Assembly (NCBI GenBank): GCA_022818135.1 | Contig: JAFMSR010000012.1 | Span: 32,146,785 to 32,210,784, forward strand | Source: Saxidomus purpurata | Taxonomy: Eukaryota > Mollusca > Bivalvia > Venerida > Veneridae | Direction: 5' to 3' | DNA length: 64,000 bases | Part shown: piece after piece, positions 35,646-47,400 of the stretch | Layout: each line of letters opens with the position of its first letter | How positions within the stretch are numbered: position 1 is the first letter of the stretch | Made by a program: the position numbers and the translations under genes | The notes under the pieces: generated by a model | The model's database searches: none | Told to the model about the DNA's origin: nothing | Seen by the model: the letters and a program-made list of their open reading frames with translations, nothing else

Positions 35646-37257
35646 TTATTTTAAGTTGTTCAAGGTTCTAATTTTATCATTTTCTAAATTTGGTGGAAAA
35701 TCTATCATGATCAATTTATCGTCATCCTCGTCTATATTTGTAACCTGTTCAGTGATAGTTTCTTTAGGAAGTGTGTTTGTGTTTAAAACTGAGTATGCCC
35801 CTTCTTTGCCGAATGGAATTATTTTCCTTGTGCTTTTAGCTTCTGCTACTTTATCAACTCCAGTTTTGCCAGCTGCGGTCAAGTCTTCAATACTTTCAAC
35901 GACCGTAGTTATAATAATCGGTTCGTCATCACAGTTTGTTTCGTTTATTAATGAACCGAAGTTTTCTAGTTGGCGTTCATGCACTTTCTGCATAAAGAAG
36001 TCATCAAGCTTAGTCCCCTCTAGGGCATTAGATGCATAAACATTCTGTACAGCTTTCGGCACATAGCCGTACATACTTTCAGACGAAGACAAATTGCTGA
36101 ATTTTGGTTTTGATCTAGTTTTTTCTGGTTCCGATATTTGTGATTTTGATCTCCCTGGTTTCAACCGTTCGTATTTACTTGTTCTTGAAGAAAACATTCC
36201 AGGTGCTGCCGAACGTTTCAGTGACACGTCACTCCCAGAATGCTCCGATGGCGGTTTCCGGAATATCACTTCACTTGAGTAACTAACGTCTGCTACATCT
36301 TCAGTTTCATTGTTTGTTAATTCAGTGTTTGCAAATATATCCATCACACTTGGTCGAAAATTTCCTATATTCGCGTTGTCGTGTGTGGCATGTTTAACAC
36401 TACTGACACCTGTATAATCTACAAGTTTAGGAATTCTGTCTTGGTGAAGTTTTGCTTGATTTGAAACTATCTTTCGTACGCTAACATCTGAAGTTGGTGC
36501 TTTTAGAATCATTGGTTTCTCAATGAAGTTATTTGGCACACCTAAACGTACAGGTCTGTTGACACTGGTAAAAGCGTTTGGTGCTGTAGTTCTATTATTC
36601 TGCAAAACATGACCATTTTGCATATTTCTAGAATTTACTTGAACAAGTTTTGAGTTTAAAACTGGATGATGACTGCCAACCACTTTTGTACCTTGACCTT
36701 CTGTGAAGCTCTTGCTTTTAATATAAGGTGTTAAAGCATTTGGTCGGCCTTTCCCCATGTTTGGATTTTGAGTGTCTTTGTTTCGTTGCATTGCCGTTTC
36801 ATTGCGTTTAGCGTTCATTTGTACAGAACTGATTCCAAGCCGAGTTCCATTTCTCGCCTGCGGAACAAAGCCTTCATCCATCCAAGGGAACGTCGTTTTA
36901 GATGTAGACTTTTCGTCGACGTGTTTTTCGAAAACATTGTACAAAGTAGGTCGTTTCTTTGGTGCAAACTGTTCTAGTATTCGTTGGTTATCACCAGCAA
37001 GTTCATGATTGTTCGTCGATGTTGGAATTGCTCGCATTTCACAAGCAACTCGTTCACCGGGAATTTCGTCTAATTCTATATGTTCGTTGTCAAGAAGATT
37101 TCGTCTTGCCCATGTGTTTTTGTCAGTTTTTGTTCGTCTTTTATTCTGTCGTATGTTGCTGTGTTTAAAGCGCGTGCTGAACTGGCGTTTGTCGTCATCG
37201 TAGTGGCAAAAGCAACAGAAATACTGCCACACTGACGGCATCGTTTTGTCAGTTTTT
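35646..37257 (-). CDS. Unrecognised 531-residue protein, mostly disordered, N-terminal Cys cluster
   Basis: The ATG at 37241 opens an uninterrupted frame to a stop at 35646. A good acceptor (gtactttcag) lies 16 bp upstream of the ATG, so a noncoding leader exon is spliced on; the coding part is in one exon. The first residues, MPSVWQYFCCFCHYDDD, put three cysteines at 9, 10 and 12 next to aromatic residues, a possible palmitoylation or metal site, followed by a basic stretch to about residue 43. The middle is rich in Asn, Ser, Thr and Lys. The last ~130 residues are more ordered-looking (LDDFFMQKVHERQLENFGSL, then an acidic DEDDDKLIMIDFPP). No known domain was recognised. The length makes a chance frame very unlikely. 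Confidence 0.75.
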
Positions 37258-38227
37258 CTGAAAGTACAATTTTAAATAGTTATCAAATAGCTTATCGTAT
37301 ATCATTTTTGTTTTATATCAAGGATTGCACACATAACACATACTTATCAATCTATTGAAAACATTTTACACCAGTTCGGGCTGGTCTAGTTGCGATTTCC
37401 TATGAGAGGTCATTGATCAACACATAGCTAACCAAAGGCACTGTTTCTGTCATGCAGTTACAAAACTTACCGATAGATGTTATATAACAAATTCAATTTA
37501 AGGCTTTATAATTATTTCCCTAAAGAAATAATTTGAAAATTAAATGCTAAAATATGTATTTCATGTAGAAAAAATAATACCAAATTAAGTATTAGCTAGG
37601 TGTTTTAAAAGGTTTACCTTAAATAGAATTTATATCCATTTTAAACAATTAACATATTTTAATAAACAAAAATAAATAACGCCAGCACGTAGTTTGTTAA
37701 TTATAAAATGAGCCTGCAAAGATTTAAAGCACAATACAAATGTTTACAACCCTTTATAGGCCAAATAATTTACTAAACCAAGAATAATACATACCCAATA
37801 TAGATAAGATTGCGCTATTCAATGCGCGATTATAATGAGATATTTGACCCAAGTTCCTCTAATGAGAATTAGTCTAAGACATACAGTTTGTTTTCTGACG
37901 GGTTTGAATCAATAATTTTAAATGAATTATGAGTTCCGGATCATGGTCATAAAAGCGCCGAGTTACCCGAGACCTTCTGTTAAGCAAAGATATCTGTGGT
38001 CGACAGAGAAAGTGACAAAATGCTTCATTTCATATTATGTATTGAATTACTCTAACATATCATGCATCAGAGGATTAAAGGAACGCGTGAATCAATAGTG
38101 TTAGGTATTTAGGTATAATTTTCGCTATAAGTCAACAGTCTTTGCAAAGTAAGAATTTCAGGAAATTGTCAGTGAGCGAATTTGACTTCTGAGAGTCAGG
38201 AACGCCAGCTTTTTATTCATGAAAAAT

Positions 38228-38700
38228 GGTAGGTACTGACAGAGACATTTATTTATGTCTCTGGTACTGATACAGAGGACACTATTCCGACTCCGAGCTG
38301 TATAGTGTTCTTCACTATTACTTGTTATCTATCTGTGTTCAAAGTTTGAAGTCAGTCCAAGAAGACTGCATTGGTGACCTTGACATTTGACCTCAATTTA
38401 CGTAGGTGTGTTCAACTACTCATAACCAACTTGCATACCAAGTTTGAGTGTCCTATGATCAATTGTTCTCTTTTTAGCAGTAGTGTATACATTGTATAGG
38501 AATGGATATGATCCCAAACCGATACAGCTTGACTCGGGGATCAGATGAAAATTATAGACTCAGTGTTGTGCACTGTCGGGAGGTAATAGTAATATTGTTG
38601 GAAAGTTTTAAGTTCCAGGCGCAAACAGTGTAGGGGGAGTTAATGGCTATGATAGACGGGCGGACGGACGGTCACATGTTCCCCGCCGCCGGGAAGATAA
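38228..38700. repeat. Interspersed repeat with a terminal hairpin and gacgg tract
   Basis: Starts near a perfect hairpin 'cagagacatttatttatgtc' + 'tctg' and ends 'gggcggacggacggtcacat' and 'gttccccgccgccggg'. Inner wording ('gtgaccttgacatttgacct') resembles other bivalve tandem-core monomers, but only one to two units are present. Confidence 0.45.
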
Positions 38701-39632
38701 AGTATGGAACAAGTAGTTAAGAGTCGTCAGAGTGGAATTTGACGAAATACTATATAACGTACTATTTCCAAACATTGTTGAAGATCCGTATAGATTATCT
38801 GCTTTATCTGGTCAGGGGATTATTATTCGAATTTCAGAATGATGTAATAAAGAAGACAAAAAAATATACTCCAAAATTGATAGTAATCTCATCGTCATTC
38901 CTGACTTACCGTAACGACAGAAAAAGCATTAAGTAATACACAATATTAAGAAAATTAAGCACATGACACGAGCAATTCTTTGTTAAAAAAATCATAGGAG
39001 CTCGACTCTTACGAAATATGAAACTTTAAATAAAAAAAATAAATAAAAAAATAACCTTAGTTAAAATTCTAGCATCTATTTTCCGTAGCAAAGCCAATGA
39101 AAGAATTAGTCACTTACACAGCCGGCTTTAGTCCAAACACATTTGTATATTCAGTTTAAATTTATCTTTATTAAAAGTGAGCAAGTTTATGAACAAGTCA
39201 CATCTCTTTGTTCGAGTTAATATGTTCCATATAATGCAGACCTGTGTTTTATTAATGCCCTTTAGAAAGAAGCGTCTCCAATCACTGTTTTTCTATTCAG
39301 TATATTAAAGTTCATGTGCTAGTTGTTGATTTTTAAATAAGATTAAAATGATACGTATCAAGCACTTCAATCGATCTCTGATCAACATAATTCTTTACCA
39401 TAATACAGTATGGATAATGTCACAAAGTTCCTAATACATTTATAGAGACGCCAGTGGCATGTTATTTAATTCCTTGTTAAATTATTTAACAAGATCGCTT
39501 TGCGCCTGCATTTTGCCTATATGAATGACTACTGCAACCTATTAAGACCGATTACAAGGAAATTGATTGATTATTGATTAATAGGCTGACCGCTTGGCTG
39601 ACCGTGTCTGCACTTTTAAACGTACTGGAATA

Positions 39633-39990
39633 GGAGTGGGTCCGTGGTCTAGTGGTAACGCGCTGGAGTAGTTATCCAGGATTCTCAAGTTCAAGACACC
39701 CCGCTACATCACTAACATAACTGCCTTTCGAACAAGACCCTTTACCAAGATCCATTTCATCGGTTTGTTTTGTTTGTGCTTATAGTCTAACATCCTCGTT
39801 CAAGGTAGCTATGGTACGACATGAAACGTCCAGTGCATCGGTGCTATACACCGTGCGTTTAAAAGGACAATGGATGTGCATGGAGCTGGGACAGTTCCTG
39901 TACCTGGTACAAGTCCCTCACTTCCCCCCCTCTCCTCCTCTCCCCTACCCCCTCCCCCCCCTGCCCCCCCCCTGAAACCTAAAATTTCGC
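39633..39990 (+). repeat. tRNA-derived SINE
   Basis: The head 'gtccgtggtctagtggtaac' resembles the D-arm/A-box of a tRNA and 'ctcaagttcaagacacc' a B-box. It is followed by a ~250 bp body with 'catgaaacgtccagtgcatc' and a C/T-rich tail. The T-arm does not pair well enough for a functional tRNA. Confidence 0.55.
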
Positions 39991-41110
39991 AAAATCAACG
40001 TTGAGTAATTTTGTACTTAGGAAATAGATTTCACATTTGAGTGATATACCGGTAAGTATATCACTTTGAAAAAAAAAAAAAAATAAACCAAAAAAAAAAA
40101 AATAAAAAAAAAAATAATAATTAAAAATATTATTTTTTTTATTAACAAAAAAAAAAGCAGGCTTTGAAATACCAGATCAAGGTCCTTATTCTTGAATACT
40201 CTGTAGACTAGTAGTAAACTTGTATATTTGCTGATTTGCACATTTTACGCAGAGAAGACCGTGCAATATCAAAAGTATAGCTTTATAATGGGGGTATTGG
40301 TGCCAAAGTTTGATTAGGATTTGTTCTGTTGACTTTCATCACATGAATGAAATTACCAATAATTTGTTATATTTTGTCCAAACCGCTTAGATTCTACGAT
40401 TTGTGCTGCATTTTCTCAAATCCTAAACGCTTTCAACATCCTCCCCCCACCTCCCTCCCCCTCCTCCCCCCCCCCCCCCCCCATTTTGACTTTCAAATAA
40501 AACTTAATATTTTTCTAATTCGGAACAAGTTTCGTAGGTGTACGTATGAGTGTATACGCAGTACGTCGTCCTCTGATTTTGTCCGTCATTGAAAGATAAG
40601 GAATTTATGTACACAAAGTCATCAAATCGTGATTTAAGAGGGCCAAGGGGTTTACAAATGAGTAGCACAGAGCTACACTTTCTGAAGATAACGCATATTT
40701 TATCAGCATTTTATTCTAAATTAAACAACATTTCCATCTTTCAAGTGGGATATTACATGTAATTGTAGAAATGGCTGATCACTGAAAATTTACCGACTAA
40801 TTAGTGAACATGTAAATCACGGATGTGCAGGCTGATATCATGGTCTACAGTAGTCACAATAACAGACTCTTTTCGCACCTACCACAAGCACGATTGTTCA
40901 TATAGTTTACACATTTGCTTAAACAAGATTTTTTTTAATTGCACCAATGAGCGTGTACCATAAGCACTCTTAAAATATCAATTTCGGCATTGTTTTAACT
41001 GGACAAAGAGCTTAGTAGCATTCAAAATTCAGAAAAAAACTACTTATTTACCAGTCCTTTTACATGCAACTGAGATGTAAGACACATTCGCGTTTTCGTA
41101 ATTCACAAAC

Positions 41111-41186
41111 ATGAATCTGCTTGGACTATTTTTGACAACGATTCTTGGGATAAGCACACAAAGCTTTGTTCTGACTGATCTAAAAG
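41111..41186 (+). CDS. ShK gene exon 1: signal peptide
   Basis: ATG in the context 'cacaaacATGa', then a hydrophobic run (LLGLFLTTILGI) and a polar STQS where cleavage is plausible. The donor is 'aaag/gtattg', phase 1, matching the entry of the first ShK exon 4.9 kb away. The link across the long intron is inferred from phase and from the need for a signal peptide. Confidence 0.65.
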
Positions 41187-41408
41187 GTATTGATTATTCA
41201 GTTTAGTTAGATTATAAGGGATTTTGAATGGATTAATATATGCTAAAGGTAATTCACTGTTTCGACCTTGAATGCAAATGCTTAAGAGTGTACTAGACCA
41301 CGTGGTCCTTGGCCAAAGATGATGAGTGTTGCTTGGATCATCTGAGATCATGCGTGTGTGTGTGTGTGTGTGCGTGCGTGCGTGTTTGTGCGTGTGCGTT
41401 CGTGCGGG

Positions 41409-41445
<37 letters not shown>

Positions 41446-44400
41446 AAATTCTTGTTGTTGTTGTTTTTTTGAAGGCCATATGGAAAAAAGATATGTTTTG
41501 ATCTACATTGTAATTTTTTATATGTCTTATATGTTACCTTCATAAAATAAGGTTTTTTTATTATTATTTTTTTTTATTTTGGAAACGCAGTCTGTATACT
41601 AAACAGCCAAATCTGACGTATGTTAAATTAATTGCATACCGCTATATGGATTTGAGTCACTCTGTTAGAAGTTGAAACGGTTAAATTCTTTAATTGCCTT
41701 AAGACCACCACGCGACCTGATAAGGAACAGCGCAGTCACAAAATGGCATGCATGTTAAAAATTCAGTAATGAACAAAGAGAAATGGTAAGAACGCTCATA
41801 AGTAACGTGAAAATCAAGGTGATGAGGACATACGTAACACGAAAATCAAGATGACAAGGGCATTCGTAACCAATGACTACGAAAATATCCAACCCAAGTC
41901 TTGTGAATGAAACAAGAGCTGTAACTCGTAAGTGACGAATGCCTCGCATCCCGCCCCGGAAACTTAGAATCATTCACCCAATCCATTTGTCAAATGTATT
42001 CATGCAAATTGTTTTTATCCAAATGTTATACGTGTACTTGTACATAGAACAATAAAATAGTATTAAACTAAACTTAGAATCAACAACAAAAGCAAAAATC
42101 TGCATAGTAGCTATTTGAGAAAATCTGTTGAAAAATGTTGTTGCATGCGTGCACCGCGCCACTATATGTTTATATTTGGAATTCAAATTTTAAAGCGTTT
42201 GCAACGCTTTATAATTTTGGTGGCGTATAAGTTAAAAAATACAAACAAAATTACAGGACTTTCGTTCTAAATTATGTTAATTTCAGACAGACCTAGGGTT
42301 TTCATCAATACCTGAGAGCGAGCAGCTTTAAAGAGTTATGCTCCGGACAAGAAAATGTAAGAAAGGGGATACTTAAAACATTAAACAATGGTAGATGTAT
42401 ATACACTCATTGTGTTCTAGCACTGTTTGAAGTTTCAAGTAATTCCCTTCAATACTTATGCAGCAATGCCCAGGAAAAGAAAATTCAATAAAGGGGATTA
42501 ATAAAAAAAAAAAAAGGCAATGTAGAATTATCAGCACTACATATTTCCACTTAATGCGCTCTCTCATTGTATGCAATTTGAACGAATCTCACAAGTAAAT
42601 GTAAAAAAGGAGGGGGGGGGTGCGGGAATAAAAAAAAATAGGCAAGATGAATTATGGTTCTTGGACACTGCACTCCTCTCATTGTGCTCTATCATAGTAT
42701 GAAGTTTTAAGTAATTGCCTTTAATACGTTTGCAGTTATGCTCCTGACAAAATGGGGACCGACGGACGGACGACTCGACGTGGGCATTAAATGGTGACTT
42801 TTTAACACAGGCCGTCCCCGACACTTTCTGTCAAAATACTCGTTCTGCGTAAGTCCTTATTAGAACACTTTCTCTTTACCCGAATGCACAGTGCCGGGCA
42901 CAAGTTATACCTAGTACAAGTTGTGTCATTATTTTAGCTCATATGGTTTTGTGCCTGGGCAAGCTATTGTGCGCCTGTCCAGCGTCCATAAAAGTGTTCA
43001 TAAAAATCCTTTTTGTTTCAGTTTTGCTAAAATTCCCAAACAGATGAAAAAATCAAAGGGAATTCCTAAAAATGTCCTTTTTTTCATCTAAGTTTCTACT
43101 TTTTTATCTTTTATTATAAAAATGTATATACGTACAGCATTGAAAATGTTTTCATACTAAATATGTTTTAAATGTAGTTTAACAGTTCTTCTCATTCAGA
43201 GTAGGCAGTTTAAGGCAGTTGACCAGTGGACCCGTGTTCAGGTTGTTATTGGTTGTGACTGGATGACAGAGATGTGATTCTTTAAGGTAAATTGCAATAC
43301 TGTTCAGCCTTATTTATCCCCCCGCCGAAGGCGAAGGGGATATTAGAAATGGTCCGTCCGTGCGTCCGTCCCAATTTTGTCCGGAGCATAACTCCAAAAG
43401 TACTTGAGGGTTTTTTCAAACTTCATACCTGACAGAGACTTGGGAGGAAGTGCAGGTGTAAGAATAATAACTCTACTTGCCTACTTTTAGAGTTATTCCC
43501 TTTACGTTTATTCAAAAACTTTGTCGGAGCACCCAAAAGTACTAGAGGGTTTTTTCAAACTTAATACACTGATATAGCACTTGGTAGGAAGTGCAGTGTG
43601 CAAGAATAATAACTCTACCTTGCCTACTTTTAGAGTTATTCCCTTTATCAGATTTACTTGTCCGAGCTACTCCAAAAGTATTGAGGGTTTTTTCAAATTG
43701 ATACTGACAGAGCTTGGGAGGAAGTGCGTGTGCAAGAACAAAACTCTACCTTGCCACTTTTAGGTTTTCCCTTTACAGTTTCTTTAAAGTTGTCAGGCCC
43801 CAAAAGACTTGAGGGTTTCTTCAAACTTAATCAGACATAGACATGGTGGAAGTGCGTATGTAGAACATACTCTACCTTGCCTACTTTTACAAAGAAAAAT
43901 ATCATCCTACTGTAGAACATTATATAATTTTGCACCTTCTCTTCATGCCTTATCTTTTCCACTTACTGAAAACTCTGCATGACCATAACACAGCTTTTAG
44001 TTTCCTCTCACCAAGTAAAGTACGAAAGACAACCTTCAGGTAACTTCTTCCCGCGGGGGGTTTTGACAATGAAGATTATCTGAGGGATAAGTTAATGCTG
44101 TGTGGTTTTCTCCTTGTTACTTTAAATTTCTTTCTCAGTCAGACATTGATTTTTACAAGTGTATGGCTAGTGAAAAGTTTCTGTGACAGTCCTCATTTTC
44201 ATTGGTTCCTTCAGTTAAATTTTAATGATCCGATTCTGTATATTTCCAGGACACAGCCAATAACAGCTGAGGACTATGGACCACTGGTAAACACCTTTGC
44301 TATAGCTAAAGCACTATTTGTGAGTTACCTTTGTGTCAAATACGCAAAAGTAAGCCCATTTCATGGTCTTCGAGGACCATATTTTATTTCTAAAATTCCT

Positions 44401-47400
44401 AATTTTAGCTCTAAAATTTAATAAATATTGCCCTAAAACTAGCCCTAATTTGTTGTCAGAAGGTGCTGGACAGCCTGCGGCATGACGTCCGACGTCCGTC
44501 GTTCGTCAACGTTCGTCGTCAACAGTTGCTTGAAACAATATTTCCTGTGAAACCCCTCGGCCAATACTAATGTAACTTAGTAGGGATATTCCTTGTATTA
44601 ACCTGTACCAAAATGCGAAAAGAATTCTGATCCCTACAGAACTCTGGTTGCTACGGCAACCAAAAGGACAAACATTGAAAATCTTGGCACAAATGACCAC
44701 CTGATGACTCTACCAAACCTGCTAAAGTGAAATTGAATCATAAAAATGAGGCCCCCAGTGAGGTGGGACTGTTTCCTCCAAAAGTGAAATTGAATCATAA
44801 AAAATGAGGCCCCCAGTGAGGTGGGACTGTTTCTTCCATATAACCTAAATAGAAACTTCTTCTCTGATACATGTAGTTCTTGTTTTATATAGATTTTGTG
44901 TTTTTGTTGTTACACTGAGAGATTCTAGCTATTACTTTTATGCAATTTATGAGATTCCGAATTTCCCCAAGGTAAGTTATCTTTTCTTCGAACGTGTGAA
45001 GGTAAAAAACAGCTTAAAATCGAATCTGAAATGAGAAAACAACGGAGAAACCAAGTACTTATTAAAGGTCCATCACTAAGACAAAATCGAATTTTCTTTT
45101 AAATCTGGAATTTTAACGTGCGTCTTCTCAGAAATAAAATACGACATACTGCATACAATGTGACCATATTGTGTTGAAAATTTGAGTTTAACAAAAGAAT
45201 TAATAAATTATATTTTGCCTTTTCAAAAACGAAAGTAGGTTTTCCAGTTTTCAAATATCTTTGTAATTTTCCGGAAGTATCCAAGAAAGAGGCTGTAAAA
45301 CAGGTTGTACACGAATAAGCATGCCTATTTTGAACTATAGTTGAAAGAACTTTACTTCCAATGATGTGCAACGTATATCTCTAACTGTTTACAACATGCA
45401 ATAAAGCGTAGTAAAGTAGGATAATAAGACCACCCAGGTTAATCTAAGGATATAAAATTTTAGAAGCTAGTTCAAACTGTATTTCCCTGTTACAATTCCA
45501 GATTTAAAAGAAAATTCGATTTGGTGTTAGTAATGAACCTTTAATATGGATCGTTTCAAACTAAACTTGATTACATGAAAGCGCCATCTTATCTGGGAAT
45601 CGATAAAAATGAAATTCAATGAAGGTGAACGTGGGGAGGCTGTTGTTGAAGATGGCTTGAATGTGTTCTTTGACGATATTATATAACTGGACCAGTCTAC
45701 AGTGAAAACTCATTCTTTATAACGCTTCTGAAAGGTGTTTCAGTGAATGAAAAGTAAACTAATGAACAGAACATCTCTAAAAGCCAACTTGTCTCGCATT
45801 TTATATAATATTTACATAATTCTTTATATGTCTTATATGTTACCTTCATAAAATAAACATGTTTTTATTTTTTTTTTTTTTATTATATATAAAAACATGT
45901 ATTTGTATTTATGCTTAATTAATTTATGTATTTACATTAAATAATGGTAGAGTGCAATCGACAACCTTTTTCGTGTACATGTACTTTTCTGACAATCACA
46001 GGGTTCACCGAAATCTTGCACTGACCTCCCGTTTATAATTTACAGTTGCGCAGTATTGTTCGGATGTCCCAGGGTACAACTGCTCTTTGTTAGACTGCAA
46101 CAAATTTCCAGATGAAGCATCACACTTCTGTCCCAGAAAGTGTGGAGTTTGTCGTAAGTTAATCAGGTCACACTTATTGACATCGTCAGAACCCACGATT
46201 AATTTCTTCTACGTTTTTGCATAGCCTGGGTTACCGAGGACAGCTTCTTGATAGATTCATATTGACTCTTATCTTATCATTCTGTCGTACATCCTGAAGT
46301 AAGGCCATCCTTCGGAATGGCATAAAGTGGTCTTATTACTGAAGTGGTCTAAATATACTTACTATGAATTTGAGCATTTGGTTCCTAAATGGATGGTTTC
46401 GAATATCGAGGGTTGCCTTAATAGCGGGTGGTCTTATTAGCGGATTTTTACTGTAATTTTTCAACGGAGTCTTTTCATGTAGATCTAGAAAGAAAATTTA
46501 CATAAAACCCAAAATAAGATGACGTTTTGGTGCAAAGCGGCATGCGTTAAATGCTTGCACTGTAAACAGTCTTGTCATTAACCTACATGTTTATATTTTT
46601 AGATACATGCGAAGACAATGTCAAAATCAACTGCACGTTCTTCACGAGTCCATATTTGTGTACCAACTCTCATCTGCTGCAATATGCAGCACAGTACTGT
46701 CCACGACAATGCAACTTCTGTAAGATATCTTTGAACTGTTTTCATAATTTTTCTTTTCGTCTTTGTTGTCCAAGAGGAGCCAACCTTTATATAAGAAAGT
46801 TTCAATGGCAGTTTCTTACGGAGGATAGGGTTGTGATACTGTTCCTTCCAATGAACGATTGTTAGGTAAACTGCCTCCCTGTAATATCGTCTGATACAAA
46901 AACTATAAAACATCTGCAGAATTCTATTATAATTCTATAATAATGTCTGTTTACTTATAAAATGTAACAATTCACAGTGAGCACAATTCGAGGTTTATAT
47001 GCAACATGAAATAGACATGCTGTTGTTATTCCTTTCACGTTACAAATACATTGGTATTACATTGTATTTCGTTAAAGACGAGAGACTATAATGTTAGCTT
47101 ATTTCCTGAAGTTAGTAAAAATATGGAATAAAATTGTGGGGACACTGGCCTTGCCCACTTCAAACACCTTTCAACTATGCGATCAAAGATGACGAAAATG
47201 ACAGTGAAAATGCCATTTGGGCAACACATTGCATGTATACAACATCTGCTTGCTGCTCAAATATTTACCCTAATGGCGTTCAGTTACATTCTCTGTTTAA
47301 GGTACCCCGTGTATAGACAGTGACGACAGATGTGTGGGACTAAAAAGTTTTTGTAACGACTCTTTCTATGCTGCGCAGTGTCCCAGAACTTGCATAGCTT

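Larger units (their letters stand above)
37258..41110. other. Intergenic region between divergently transcribed genes
   Basis: It separates the minus-strand 531-residue gene from the plus-strand ShK gene, so both promoters should lie here. Besides the repeats listed separately, I see A/T and C/T tracts: poly(A) interrupted by T at 40069-40160, and C-rich tracts at 39925-39973 and 40441-40482. No convincing exon. Confidence 0.4.

Noticed and set aside
35620..37203. Several plus-strand frames of 60-139 codons opposite the 531-codon gene
   Set aside because: Shadows of the long minus-strand frame, which has an acceptor before its ATG and coherent composition.
39637..39706. tRNA gene
   Set aside because: A- and B-box-like words are present but the stems do not pair and the sequence continues into a SINE body.
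46599..46913. 104-codon minus-strand frame opposite the second ShK exon
   Set aside because: The plus strand has the six-Cys pattern, both splice sites and correct phase; the minus frame is its shadow.
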